From positions 62,001-126,000 of the forward strand of contig JAQMWT010000674.1 of assembly GCA_029834535.1 (NCBI GenBank): 64,000 nucleotides of DNA, given 5' to 3'. Position numbers and translations under genes: made by a program. A model generated the notes under the pieces. That model did not search any database and had not been told where the DNA came from. It saw only the letters and a list, made by a program, of their open reading frames with translations. Below are positions 31,615 to 41,867 of the stretch, piece after piece. Numbering within the stretch: the first letter of the stretch is position 1; each line of letters opens with the position of its first letter. Source of the DNA: Chrysophaeum taylorii. Taxonomy: Eukaryota > Sar > Pelagophyceae > Pelagomonadales > Pelagomonadaceae.

Positions 31615-33540
31615 CCTCCTTCTTCAACGGATAATAATAAAACTTCTTCTCGTCTGCCCGCGCGTCGTCATCGACCAATAATAATGAGTGGCCGAGTTAT
31701 TATTAGCTCCGCATGCAGGGCCTAGTTTCGCGAGAGTTGGTGGCTTGAACTTCAAGCTCGTGTAACGCGCGCGATGGAATGGTTTTTCACACTATCCGTG
31801 GCACTTTTCAGCCTGCCCGAAGGACATCATCACCAGCTGACCCTTCTTGTCGCCGAGGCCAGGCACTCGCCGCGCCTTCTCTGATAGCGCTGCTCACAAG
31901 CTCCTACTACCATTGGAACTTTGGCATGGACGTGGACAATGGTGATCTGTCGGCAATGTATCGTGGCTAGTACGACAACTGGTTCGTTGAGGAGGCTGAG
32001 GAGATGACCGCGTTCTGGTAGACGACTCGGCTCATCCCTTCCTTTGTCTCGTGGAGGGACGTCTACATTCTACATCCTCCGCGCTTCCGCCGGAATCATC
32101 GCCCGCCGAACTTCGCGATGATTGTGATGGCAATGACATTGGTCCTCCATCCGAGGACAGCGAGCTGTGGCGCGCGATTCTGCCTCGCGCTCTCCGATGG
32201 CTCGCTGGTGTCTAGGGGTCAGTGATCTCGACAGCGCGCGCGTCTACCAAAGATGAATGAATGCACCCTCTTTTTGCGAGAACTGCCGCCGCTTGTTTTA
32301 TGACTTCGAACAGCGCGAACGCCCATGACTCGCTTGACTTCCCTGCTTTCGCCGAGTGGTGGAAGGCCCACATCGCTGGCCTCGAGCCTTCGAAGACTTC
32401 TCTTTCTGACACTTCAGAAAGACGAACAGTTTCCAACGGCAGTATCACAAGGAGCACCTGCGTATGTTCATTATCACCGAAACACCGCGGAGTCAGCGCC
32501 GGACGCGACGTCGTCGATCCGTGATGAAAACGTACTTCTCCGCGAGCCGTGGTGCGATGAGGCGACGCCTTCCGTGAATCGGGCGGACAATTAATTATTC
32601 GTCTCTCGTTTGGAATCAGGTCGCCCTCGCGTCAGCGTCCAACGCACACACGCTTTCAGTCTCGACGACCCAGGCGCCTTCGACCCCAACTGCTGCGGGC
32701 ACCAGGCTCCTCCCGCAGTCGGCACGAGTCCTCATTCAAGACCCTCAGGTCATCAACGCACCACTTCTTATCGACACAACCCTCGAGTCTAGACGAACCC
32801 GTTGCTCACCACAGTTCTCCTCCTTTCCGCTCGACGCTCGGACTCCCGCCAATCTAGGCTACGTTTATTCAGCGCACGCTCCGCCCCTTATCCTTTGAGT
32901 TTGCTCCTAAACCCGAGCCTATCCCGCGCCAGCCCGATGGGCGGTCTTCTTTAAACATACACGATGACCTTAGATGCCGACGCTGCCGCCGATTGAAAAT
33001 GGGCGACAATATCGCCACCGGCAAACATGGCAACCGACTCGCGAAATGCACGGCCGCATTCTAACTTGAAGAAGTCAGACCGCATTGAGACAACCTCGAG
33101 GGATACCTATATTGGGCTGTCTGCTTCACTGTTACAAACATCGCCTGTAGTGTAAAGCCACAACTGCGATGAGTAAATTGCATCCTTGCGCTTCCGACGT
33201 TCGGCTTTGGTTTGGACAGATAGCGCGTCGTGTGGTGGTGCTGCTGGAGGCGAAAAACGCCGTTTGCCCGCCCATTATCTACGGCTTGTCCTTGAAAGGC
33301 CAGTCTTAATTTCGAGCGGAACCGATAGCGAACCGCCGGGTGGCGTTGAAGGACACGAAGCCTCCTTTTATTTGCCTCCTCTTATTTAGGAAAATTTCTA
33401 GAGGGAGGTTGCGCCACAAAATAATCAGCGCGCCCGACGCGCGGAGTGGCGTTTAAGTACACGAAGTTCCCTTCTTTCTTTTTTCTCATCGTTTTTAATA
33501 AAATTTCTAGAGGTCGTGCCATAAAATCAGAGCCACGCTC
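31615..33540. other. Gene-poor stretch with possible relics
   Basis: No intact gene is supported. At 31774-32520 the plus strand gives short coding-like pieces broken by stops (for example NWFVEEAEEMTAFW and FAEWWKAHIAGLE), suggesting a decayed gene or transposon. At about 32818-32912 the sequence resembles the spacer of the Helitron minisatellite block near 49.4 kb. At 33341-33530 there are two imperfect copies of a roughly 80-100 bp unit (GTGGCGTT...ACACGAAG...AAAATTTCTAGAGG). Confidence 0.4.
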
Positions 33541-33542
33541 TA

Positions 33543-34166
33543 CTACGGCTCGTCCTCCTCAAGGCACGCCGCCATGAGCGAGGACGTCACTTCATCTTCG
33601 TCCTCGCTGCTCGCAACCTCGCAAGGCGGTCTCCTCTTCTTCTCCTCCACCTCGAGCGGCGGCGGCCAAGGTCTATCGCCCTCCTTCAGAACGTCGTCGC
33701 CTCGGATCGCGGCCCAGTAATCATCACCGTAGTCGGCGAGGAGTTCGGCCCCGTAGGGAATGTCGGCGGTGACCACCAACATCTGCGCGGGCAGCCCCCC
33801 AACGGTCGCCTGCTGGAAAGAAACGTTCGGGCGCGCCCCTACCCCGCGATAGTCGTTCACAAACCGCAGCTCGTTCCCGGCCGTCGCCGCGTCGAGGCTC
33901 AAGGACTCGGCGTGCGGGAGGTCCGACTGCAGCGCGACCACATACCCGCCCTCGACGGCCGGGGGCTTGACGACACCCACGTATTCCCCAACGATCTCGA
34001 ACGGTCGCCACCGTCGTTTCGCGAAAACACCGCGTTCCCCGCAGCACGGGTGCCGGGGGTTGTCGAGGACTCGGGCCTCGATCCCCTCGAGCGCGCCCTT
34101 CCGGTACCCCTCGGGCTCGACGGTCCATTCGTTCTCCAACAACAGCCGCACACCGTAGCATCCCAT
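33543..34166 (-). CDS. SET-domain protein (207 aa)
   Basis: The compact protein matches SET-domain protein methyltransferases, which transfer methyl groups from SAM to lysine. Visible elements are RGVFAKRRWRPFEIVGEYVG (SET N-terminal motif), NELRFVNDYRG (the R-F-x-N-H region, with D for the usual H), and a late VVTADIPYGAELLADYGDDYW (the G-E-E-L-x-x-D-Y-G motif). No pre-SET or post-SET cysteines are seen. The ELRFVNDYRG form is common in protist and plant divergent SET proteins. The substrate is unknown. The frame is intact. Confidence 0.82.
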   Translation of the reverse strand: MGCYGVRLLLENEWTVEPEGYRKGALEGIEARVLDNPRHPCCGERGVFAKRRWRPFEIVGEYVGVVKPPAVEGGYVVALQSDLPHAESLSLDAATAGNELRFVNDYRGVGARPNVSFQQATVGGLPAQMLVVTADIPYGAELLADYGDDYWAAIRGDDVLKEGDRPWPPPLEVEEKKRRPPCEVASSEDEDEVTSSLMAACLEEDEP

Positions 34167-34261
34167 CGTCCACGTGATGATAAAATAGGGTTGTAAAGAT
34201 TAGGGTCATCGTGCCAAAGCACCTTACCACCCCTCCCGCCGCGAGGATCGAGGGTTATTTA

Positions 34262-34305
34262 TTTAGTTAGTTAGTTAGTTAGTTGTATCCCACCCCCCCC
34301 CCCCG
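34262..34305. repeat. (TTAG)n and poly-C microsatellites
   Basis: A five-unit (TTAG) run at about 34264-34283 is followed by a C run at 34291-34304, in the gap between the SET and Sel1-repeat genes. Confidence 0.8.
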
Positions 34306-34310
34306 TGCTT

Positions 34311-34751
34311 CTATGGCGACGACGACGACAAGCCGACCCGAGCCATGTCTTTTTGAAGTTGGGCCAAACTCCGCTTGGCGGGCAGATACCCGAGGGCGTC
34401 GGCCTTCTCATAGTAGGTGAGAGCCTTGGGCATATCTCGCACCCAGCGGCCGTTTTTGTGGAAGCCCGAGTGCCAGAGTTGTCCCAGGGCGTGGATGGCG
34501 TCCGGCATGCCGGCTTCGGCGGCCTTCTCGAACCACACGAGGGCCCCGGCATGGTCGCCATTTCGGTCCAACATGACGCCATAGTTGTGCTGGGCAGGAA
34601 CGAAACCGCTTTCCGCAGCCTTGCGGTACCAAAAAGTCGCCTTGTCGTCGTCGCGATCGAGGCCAATCCCCACTTGGGTCGAATACCGTGCCCCGAGCTC
34701 GCACATCGCCTTGGGGTCTCCGTCGTCGAGACCAGCCTTCTCAAGATCCAT
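34311..34751 (-). CDS. Sel1-like-repeat protein (about 146 aa)
   Basis: The protein has at least three Sel1-like repeats, the A-x-x-x-L-G...A...W-[Y/F]-x-K-A-A-E-x-G pattern: ATFWYRKAAESGFVPAQHNYG, ALVWFEKAAEAGMPDAIHALG, then ALTYYEKADALGYLPAKRSLA. Such solenoids mediate protein contacts. I chose the ATG at 34751 because it opens directly into the repeat region and leaves 61 bp to the divergent phosphatase. In-frame ATGs at 34814 and 34889 would overlap that gene's start. No signal peptide is obvious. Confidence 0.72.
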   Translation of the reverse strand: MDLEKAGLDDGDPKAMCELGARYSTQVGIGLDRDDDKATFWYRKAAESGFVPAQHNYGVMLDRNGDHAGALVWFEKAAEAGMPDAIHALGQLWHSGFHKNGRWVRDMPKALTYYEKADALGYLPAKRSLAQLQKDMARVGLSSSSP

Positions 34752-34812
34752 AATTACTAACGCCTCTCTCGTCTTCGCTAACCCTATATTCTCGTACTCA
34801 TTAACCCTCATC

Positions 34813-35415
34813 ATGGTGGTGAGCGGGAACCGCGATACCCCCGGGTTTGCACGGCTGGAACGCTTCCACCCGTCTCTCGACGTCGGCAACGAGGTCGCCG
34901 CAGCGCACGCCGCGAGCAGGAGGAGGTCCTACGCCGTCGTTCTGTCGACGGTGACCCCGCGAAATTCGTCACCGCCATACGCCGAGGATCCATCGCTCAC
35001 GACTCTCGAGTTCAAGTGGCACGACCAGTGCGGTCGCGAAACCCCCGCGGGCGAGGCGGTCGCGAAACGCAAGATCGTCGAGGCTGCGCGCGCGCTCGAC
35101 GAAGCGATCTCGAGCCTGAGCGACGGCGAGCGCGTTTTGGTACACTGCGCGTGGGGTCAAAATAGGAGTAACGCGATCTGCGTTGCCTGGGCCTGCCTCT
35201 TCCGCAAGTGGACTCCGCAGGCTGCCGTCGCCTACGCCAAGGCAGCGTGCTGCGACCAGCGTAGGTACGCAAATCCGAGACCCCTCCACAACGACGTCTT
35301 CGTCAACATATTGATGACGCTCGTGCCCGCTACGGACGGCCGCTTGGCCCCGCCCTCTTCCGGCCTCACGGCCTGGATGAAGCGCAAGGCCCCCGATGAC
35401 GACCCAGCCTCCTAG
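34813..35415 (+). CDS. Dual-specificity-type protein phosphatase (200 aa)
   Basis: Residues about 112-121 carry the cysteine phosphatase signature HCAWGQNRS (H-C-x5-R-S), with the nucleophilic cysteine and the phosphate-binding arginine. A general-acid candidate lies in the preceding KWHDQ segment. An upstream helix (ALDEAISSLSDGERVLVHC) fits the DUSP fold. The following ICVAWACLFRKWTPQAAVAYAKA matches the DUSP helix after the P-loop. The start at 34813 is chosen because the frame upstream is antisense to the Sel1-repeat gene. Substrate unknown. Confidence 0.8.
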   Translation: MVVSGNRDTPGFARLERFHPSLDVGNEVAAAHAASRRRSYAVVLSTVTPRNSSPPYAEDPSLTTLEFKWHDQCGRETPAGEAVAKRKIVEAARALDEAISSLSDGERVLVHCAWGQNRSNAICVAWACLFRKWTPQAAVAYAKAACCDQRRYANPRPLHNDVFVNILMTLVPATDGRLAPPSSGLTAWMKRKAPDDDPAS

Positions 35416-35719
35416 TGGAACACATGATCGCTGGATATTACGAACGACCCAAGAGGCACTGGTCAACGAACCGGGAGTTTGCGATGGAATGCTTGACGAC
35501 GACGACGACGTGAGAGCGTAGGTAAGGCGGCCAATCTCATACCATGAGCGTCCGTCCGTCCGTCCGTCCGTCCACGTCGTTACTCCCAAGCTGGGCATCA
35601 CCAAGGTGCGGGCTCTGGGGCAAAACGACAAGAAGAGAGCAGATCCGGCGACTACTCAGAGGGCGGGCGGCGACTACTCAGAGGGTGTGCTTGCTACCAG
35701 CGCGTGGCCCAACGGTATT

Positions 35720-35758
<39 letters not shown>

Positions 35759-36026
35759 GCAGATCATCTCTCCGCCGTCGTCGGTAGAGCAGCAGAGCAC
35801 ATTCCATCATATTATCTCGCTCCGGGAGCTCGTGGTTCTTGTTCCTGGAAGGAAGGAAGGAATTCAGGAAGGAAGGAAGCAATGAATTGTAGGTCTGTAC
35901 CATCGGCGCCCCAGGTCCACCACGTCATTTGACTCTGTACAGGACGACTTGAGAAAGGAGTTCTTCTGAGTCCCGCGGGACGTTGCACTACGGTGTTTGT
36001 TTGTTCAAAGTTGTGGGACGTTGACG
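35416..36026. other. Intergenic region with a long (TTG)n run
   Basis: It contains a (GTCC)n run near 35550-35573, a (TTG)13 run at 35721-35759 and GGAA-rich repeats near 35850-35880. It should hold the promoter of the shikimate-pathway gene. No other coding sequence is supported. Confidence 0.5.
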
Positions 36027-38030
36027 ATGGGTCGGTCCTTTGGGACGACGGTGGTGTTGCTCGCGGTGCGGGCGTCGGGTGTGTCGAACGTGAGCCCGCG
36101 GGGGTTAAAGTGGTTCGTGCGGGGGCGGAGCATGTCGGCGGCGGCGACGACTGTGTCTCCCCGGTACAGCGAGAAGACGAAGGTGTTGCCGCGGTCGGAG
36201 GAAGCGTGCGTGGTGGTGGTGGGCAAAGATGCCGTTGCGAGCGTGGCGGGGGTGACGGGTGTGGTCGAGGGGTCGCGGGTGCTCGCGGAGTCGGCGAACC
36301 AGGTGCGCGAGCATCCGATATCAATACTGTGCGCGAGCGAGGACGCGGACGAGGGCGTAGTGGAAGCTTTGCGCGACGCGACGAGCTACGAAGTCGCTCC
36401 GGGGCCCGAGGCCGCGGCGGAGATTCGGCGGATCGAGGCGCTCGCGCGGCGGCCGGGACTCGGACAGGCGATCCGCAAGTCGGAGGTGAGGCTCGACTTT
36501 GGCGACGACACTTTTTTTTTGTCGTTGACGTACGAGGACTTGTCTTTGGCAACGCCCGAGACGCTCCGCGAGTTCGCCAAGGAGGTCGACATGCTGGAGA
36601 TTCGCGCCGATCTCCTCGAGTGCGTGCAGGCCTCGGCGCTCGCGGGGGGAGGCGATGCGGCAGCCGCGGCGCGCGACGTGTGCGGCTCGGTCGTCCGCCA
36701 AGTTGGCGCTTTGCGCGCGGCGATGCGCGCGGCGGGCTGCGGCGACATGCCGCTGCTCTTCACGGCGCGGTCGAAGAACCAGTGCGGCGCGCTCGCCGAC
36801 TCGCCCGAGGCCGTCTACGCGCTCGCAGCCGTCGGGTTGCGCGCGGGGGTCGAGTGGCTCGACGTCGAAGCCAACTGGCCCGCGCTCGACAAGCACGGCT
36901 TCGTCGAATGGGCCTCGAGCCGGTACCCCGGGACGCGGCTCTTGGGGTCGCAGCACGTCGTCGACGCCGACCACGATGTCGGCCCCAAGACGGCCGTCCG
37001 GCTGTTGCACGCGTGCGCTTTGGGTGGTCGCGCCGACGCCGTCAAGCTCGTCGTCGCTGCGAGAGACGAGCGCGATTCGATCGCCGTCAGGTCGGCGGCG
37101 TCCGAGGCAGACCTCGACGACGCGCCCTGCGTCGCCATCTGCCTCGGCGACGCCGGCCGCCTCAGCCGCGTCCTGAACCGCGTCATGACCCCCGTCACGC
37201 ACCGCCTCCTCGGGGGCGCGGCCGCGCCCGGGCAGCTCGACGCGAAGACGCTCATGGCCCTCCGGCGCCAGCTCTTCGTGTCGCGCAAGGTCTTTGGCGT
37301 CGCGAGTCCCGCGCTCGCCAAGGCCCACGCCGCTGCCTTCGACCGCGTCGGCCTTCCCCACGTCGTCCAGGAGGTCGTCGATCCCAACGACGAAGCCTTT
37401 GGGGGTGCCGCCCTCGAGCCCACTCGCGACTGGGCCGACCTCGTCGTCTCCGACAAAGCCGCCGCCGTCGGCGCCGTCGACACGATTGTCCTTGCCGACG
37501 ACCAGTCGCGAAGGTCCCCCAAGACCCGCCGCGGCGATAACGCCCTCGCCCCGGCGCTCGAGCGCGCTCTCGGAGCGCGACGCCTTCCCCCGACCGCGAT
37601 CGTTTTCGGCGCGGACTCGCGCGCCTACGCCCCCGTCTACGCCCTCTCGAACCTCGTACCGACTGTCCTCGTCGACCCCGGGCTCTATCGCGACGACGAC
37701 GACCACCGCCCGCGCCTAGGAATTCCGCGTTCGCGCGATGATGACCCGCCCGAGGGACCCTTCCTCGCCGTCGTCGCGGGAGACCTGGATGCTTCCGGCG
37801 CGGACCTCGTTGCCCGGGCCGATCTCGTCGTCGACGCCCGCCTCGACCCGAGGGCCCCGCCCCTCCCGGCGACGGCCACGGCCACGGCCGGCCTCCTCGA
37901 CGCGACAGCTGTCCTCCTCGAGCTCGCCGACGAGCAGCAGCGCCTCTGGACCTCCCGGCGGCCTCCACGGGTTGTCATGGCCGAAGCGATCCTCCTTGAC
38001 GCGGCAACGATCCAGTGTGACGCTCACTGA
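36027..38030 (+). CDS. Fused 3-dehydroquinate dehydratase / shikimate-dehydrogenase-like protein (667 aa)
   Basis: The middle (about 165-385) matches type I 3-dehydroquinase, which dehydrates 3-dehydroquinate by a Schiff base. MLEIRADLL carries the acidic residue, GSQHVVD the histidine and DAVKLVVAA the lysine. The C-terminal part (about 400-655) is arranged like shikimate dehydrogenase: FGVASPALAKAHAAAF, DLVVSDKAAAVGAVDTIVL, and a VFGADSRAYAPVYAL segment where the nucleotide-binding loop should be. The usual S-x-S-P-x-L-H-N, G-A-x-N-T and G-A-G-G-A-x-R motifs are altered, so SDH activity is doubtful. The order DHQ-SDH is that of plants, algae and fungal AROM C-termini. The first roughly 160 residues have no family I recognise and might include a targeting sequence. 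An ATG at 35997 is also possible. Confidence 0.82.
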   Translation: MGRSFGTTVVLLAVRASGVSNVSPRGLKWFVRGRSMSAAATTVSPRYSEKTKVLPRSEEACVVVVGKDAVASVAGVTGVVEGSRVLAESANQVREHPISILCASEDADEGVVEALRDATSYEVAPGPEAAAEIRRIEALARRPGLGQAIRKSEVRLDFGDDTFFLSLTYEDLSLATPETLREFAKEVDMLEIRADLLECVQASALAGGGDAAAAARDVCGSVVRQVGALRAAMRAAGCGDMPLLFTARSKNQCGALADSPEAVYALAAVGLRAGVEWLDVEANWPALDKHGFVEWASSRYPGTRLLGSQHVVDADHDVGPKTAVRLLHACALGGRADAVKLVVAARDERDSIAVRSAASEADLDDAPCVAICLGDAGRLSRVLNRVMTPVTHRLLGGAAAPGQLDAKTLMALRRQLFVSRKVFGVASPALAKAHAAAFDRVGLPHVVQEVVDPNDEAFGGAALEPTRDWADLVVSDKAAAVGAVDTIVLADDQSRRSPKTRRGDNALAPALERALGARRLPPTAIVFGADSRAYAPVYALSNLVPTVLVDPGLYRDDDDHRPRLGIPRSRDDDPPEGPFLAVVAGDLDASGADLVARADLVVDARLDPRAPPLPATATATAGLLDATAVLLELADEQQRLWTSRRPPRVVMAEAILLDAATIQCDAH

Positions 38031-38890
38031 CTCCACCCCCCCCCCCAGGGCCCCGCGTGCGCGAGCAATCGCGCGGTGCTCCCCTGCTATTGCTTCTGTT
38101 TCTTTTATTTCTTCCGTTCCGAGAAGCAAGCGAGCGAGCTTGTCATGTCATGTCATGTCACGTCATGTCATCAAGAAGACTCGAACCCTTCTTGTTCTCC
38201 GTGCCTTCGTCGTTGTGGGGTAGGCCGATGAGTCGTAGTAGTCGCGGCGCGATCGTCAACATCATCATCATCATCATCATCACGTCCGGCGATGCGATGC
38301 CGACGGCGATACGCGCGGCATTCGCCGGCAGAGCCCTAAGAAAGAAGAAGAAGGAGCATGGAACCGGTAGCATACAGCAGGAGGTTCCTTCGCACGGGAG
38401 TGGTTTCTTTTTTCCAAACGCACAGTTACGCAAGCAACTGGAAAGGAAATCGAGGAAAGGCAACGAGAGAAGAATCTAGCAACAAGGAGGAGGTAGCGCC
38501 GGCGCACCTCGATCACCAGCATCTTCTTCTTCTTCTTGCGGTTGTTGGAAGAGCAGGAGGTGGACGACGCGACCGGTCCGCTCTGTACGACGAAAGAGAG
38601 AGTCGCGATAAAAGCATGCGGGGAGTGGACGTTCGACAGGTGGTCAAGCGAATACGTAAGGATGAGACAAAGGGGCTCGCGGTTAATAATATGTCCGTTT
38701 CGTTCGTTTTTTTTCGTTGGTCTGGCTTGGTTCCTTTCTTCATCGGGCGAACGCGACGGTCTCGATTGCGGCGGCGGCGGGGGCGTCGACGACGATCTTC
38801 GGAGGCGGGCCGTCGCCGGTCTCGAGCCAGCGGGCTTCGTCCGGCGTGAGGTCGAGCGAGAGCGCGCGGACGTTGGAACCTACGGCGAGG
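38031..38890. other. Intergenic region with microsatellites
   Basis: It lies between two convergent genes. It has a (TCATG)n run near 38142-38168, an (ATC)n run near 38259-38282 and a (CTT)n run near 38522-38540. No supported gene is seen. Confidence 0.5.
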
Positions 38891-39970
38891 CTAAGAAATG
38901 AAGCGAGGCGCAGCCTCAAAAGACGCACGGAGGTGCCTGGGGTTAACGGTAGCGGTGATGACGTGCGAGTCGTAGTCTCGAGAAAGACACCAAGCGATCG
39001 CGACGTGCTCGGGGCCGTAGCCCCTCGCGTGGGCGAGTTTGGTCGCGCGATCTCGACGGTCGAAGTTCGCCTCGGTCAGGTAGGCTCTCTTAAGCCGGTT
39101 CTCGCGCCAGCGGTCAGAATAAATGTCGGCACATTCGTGGTCGTCTGGTCTGTCGCCTCGCGCCCAGCGCCCCGCGAGAAAGCCTTTGCCGAGGCATTCC
39201 CAGCCAAGGACCGCGATTTCCGGGTGGGTCTCGTAAAAGCGACGCTCGGCCGCATCCATGTAGACCGTTCCGGGCCAGGGCTCGCGCGATGGCGTTGCGA
39301 GCGAGTCCTGGAGCGACGAATACCGGGGCGGGACGAGCCCCGAGTCGGCCGCGTACCGGAGCGCTGCTTCGAGGCGCGTCGCTTTCCAGTTCGAAACTCC
39401 CCAAGCGCCGACCAGACCCTCCTCCACAAACTGATTCATCGTCTCGACGATCTCGCCCACGTTCCGGTCGGCCTCGTCCCGGTGTAAGACGTAGACGTCC
39501 ACCTTGCCGAGCCGCTCGAGCGACGTCTCCAGTTCCCGCCTGAGCGAATCGGGGCACAGGTTCGGCCGCCAGAAGCTCGAGGCGGCGCCGCACCCGCCCT
39601 TCGTAATGACGGTCGCCTGGCTCCGCGGCGACCGCCCGCACCCGTCGTCGTTCGCGCCCCGGAGCCACTCGCCCAGCAGCTTCTCGGACTCGCCGTTTCC
39701 GTACACTCGCGCCGTGTCGAACGCGCGGATCCCGAGCCGCCAGGCCTCGTCGAGCAGCGCGAACGGACGCTCGGTCTCGTGGAGCCGGAGCGTCCCGAAC
39801 ACGAGACGCGACACTTTTGGGAGGCGGTCCTTCTGGTGGTGGTGGTGGTCATCGCGCCGGACCTGCTGCGCCGACAACGCCAGGGCCCTCGTGCTCCCCA
39901 CAAAATTATTCAGCCACAAGATGAACACAAAGCTTCGGTAACAAGAGGCGCCAGCGGGGCGCTCTTCCAT
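38891..39970 (-). CDS. Aldo-keto reductase family protein (359 aa)
   Basis: This is an NAD(P)H-dependent aldo-keto reductase with the TIM-barrel landmarks VSRLVFGTLRL, AFDTARVYGNGESEKLLGEWL (catalytic D and Y), VITKGG (K), YVLHRD (H) and WGVSNWKATRLEAAL. The catalytic D-Y-K-H tetrad is complete. The C-terminal part has AWCLSRDYDSHVITATVNPRHLRAS, close to the cofactor-binding region. The first roughly 40 residues contain a hydrophobic stretch (SFVFILWLNNFVGSTRALA) like a signal peptide, so the enzyme may enter the secretory route or a plastid. Substrate unknown. The frame is intact. Confidence 0.88.
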   Translation of the reverse strand: MEERPAGASCYRSFVFILWLNNFVGSTRALALSAQQVRRDDHHHHQKDRLPKVSRLVFGTLRLHETERPFALLDEAWRLGIRAFDTARVYGNGESEKLLGEWLRGANDDGCGRSPRSQATVITKGGCGAASSFWRPNLCPDSLRRELETSLERLGKVDVYVLHRDEADRNVGEIVETMNQFVEEGLVGAWGVSNWKATRLEAALRYAADSGLVPPRYSSLQDSLATPSREPWPGTVYMDAAERRFYETHPEIAVLGWECLGKGFLAGRWARGDRPDDHECADIYSDRWRENRLKRAYLTEANFDRRDRATKLAHARGYGPEHVAIAWCLSRDYDSHVITATVNPRHLRASFEAAPRFIS

Positions 39971-41132
39971 TCCCTGGTGCGTGACGACACCAAATCAAGG
40001 ACCTCTCGAAGTCGAGAGAAGGGATATCTAGAAGAGCCACGTCGCCTCCTAGTGGTCCGCAAGGTGGTGTGACTCACCAAATTTTGATGTCACATCAAAG
40101 AGGATGTTGACCTTTCAACTACAACCTGACCGCATCTCCACGTACTTTACTTGACTTGAAATCCAAACCTGCTCTTCTGCCTATTTTTTTACCACCACCA
40201 TTTATCATCAACGACAGTTACAATACGCTCAGATTCGCGTCTGAGTTTCCGACAAGGCGAGCCTGGTTGAAAATTTATTAAGTTTGCAAACGTTCCCGTC
40301 CGTCACCGACTCACCGACTCACCGACTCACCGCCACGTCAGTCATTCCAAGGGCGGGCCTATCCATCTATCTATCTCCAGCACCTTCTCCACCCGGACTC
40401 GACGCAAAACGAAGTGAAGGCAATGCACGGGGCGTAGGAGGCGATCAGAGTCACCCGGCCTTGCGCGTTGTCACAGTTTGAGCGACCACGTCTTTTTTGG
40501 TGGTACGTGGAATTTGCGGAGTGCCTTCTTTATTAGAAAGAAAGACCCCGGCCGTGCGCGAACTGTCTTCGCCTCCCTTTTTTCGAGACCGCCGCGGACA
40601 TTGTGACTATCAACTTCGTCGTCGTCAAATTTCTTCTTCCAGGCCACACCCCGCTGCGAACGTTCCGGCTGCCAACCCGTAAACTCGGGGAAGCGAAAAG
40701 GTGCCAACCTACGCCGTAGAACCGATGCCCTCGCATGGCGTAGGTTCAGAAGGCACCGTCCTCCATTATCGACCACAAACGATGGTCCGCAATCAGGGTT
40801 TAGGATAAGACTCAAAGGTTGGTCAGGATCAGGGTAAGGGTAGAAAAAAAATGGATAACGTATTTTTTGAGGCGCTTCTACCCGAGTTGGAGTCGGCTCG
40901 AGCGTCGTGTCCACAATGGCCTCGAGGTTCTGAACCTGGAGCACCGGAAGGAGGGCGCGGTTCTGGAATAAAGAGGCGTTGGTGAAAGAACAATACTCGC
41001 GTGGGCGGGCTCGTTTACCACGGTCAGCGCCGAACCATAGTGCGTGCTGCCTTTATTTGTTCTCTGCAGGAGATTTTTACTTGACGCCGTAAGCAGGCGT
41101 TGCCGCTGCCCTCGGCTGTGTTCCTCGACTCA

Positions 41133-41164
<32 letters not shown>

Positions 41165-41442
41165 AGAAAGAAAGAAAGCCCCGACTCGCAGTCGTTTGTC
41201 TCGTGCGCTTCATGGTTGTTGCTTGTGTCTGTTCATCATTTCTAGTTGGCACCAGCATCATAAATCAATCCCCCAACAATCAAAACCTTATAATAAAGAT
41301 GCTGCTCGTGTGCGCACGGCACATCATAAAATAGTAATAATCGCGCACTAGATGACATCCCACACCCTTCCAAGCGAGAATATGGTTGCAAGCAAGCTTA
41401 AGCACGTCCGGACGGGGTCCTGGGAGGTCGATGATGACGATA

Positions 41443-41481
<39 letters not shown>

Positions 41482-41867
41482 GTGATGTGGGGTCGTCGAG
41501 TGCTGGGAGAAGGCGCACACCAGAAGTTAATTCGAAAAGTGCCCAAGCGCAGCGGCGAGGGGCGCGCGGTGGGAAAATCACGTCCGAGAATGTCCTTCGT
41601 TCGCTTCGCTTCGCAGGAGTTTTTGTTTTGGTTGTAGAGAGGAGAGAGGCCGTCGAGCTCGGCGGGGAGGAGGTGAGGTGCGTTGCCGCGAGTGTTGTAA
41701 AAAGGGGGGCGACCCCCCCCCGAGGCGAGTCGAGTCGAGTCGAGTCGAGTCGAGTCGAGTCGAGGCTTGGCTTGGCGAGGCGAGGCGGCACGGAGGGCAC
41801 GGAGGAGGGCAGTCAGGTCGTCAAGTCAAGCATCAGATCGCGCGGCAAGGGCAAAGGGCGTCACGTT
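39971..41867. other. Long intergenic region rich in simple repeats
   Basis: No gene is supported in this 1.9-kb gap. It contains an (ACTCACCG)-like run at 40308-40332, an (AAAG)n run at 41131-41178, an (ATG)13 run at 41443-41481 and seven units of CGAGT at 41726-41760. A modest minus-strand frame at 40471-40944 has no family features. Confidence 0.5.

Noticed and set aside
34264-34283. (TTAG)n as a fourth LINE tail
   Set aside because: The adjoining sequence lacks the shared LINE 3' end and no target duplication is visible, so it is treated as a microsatellite.
40471-40944. Minus-strand ORF of 157 codons
   Set aside because: It has no motif or coding-like composition and lies in a repeat-rich intergenic region.
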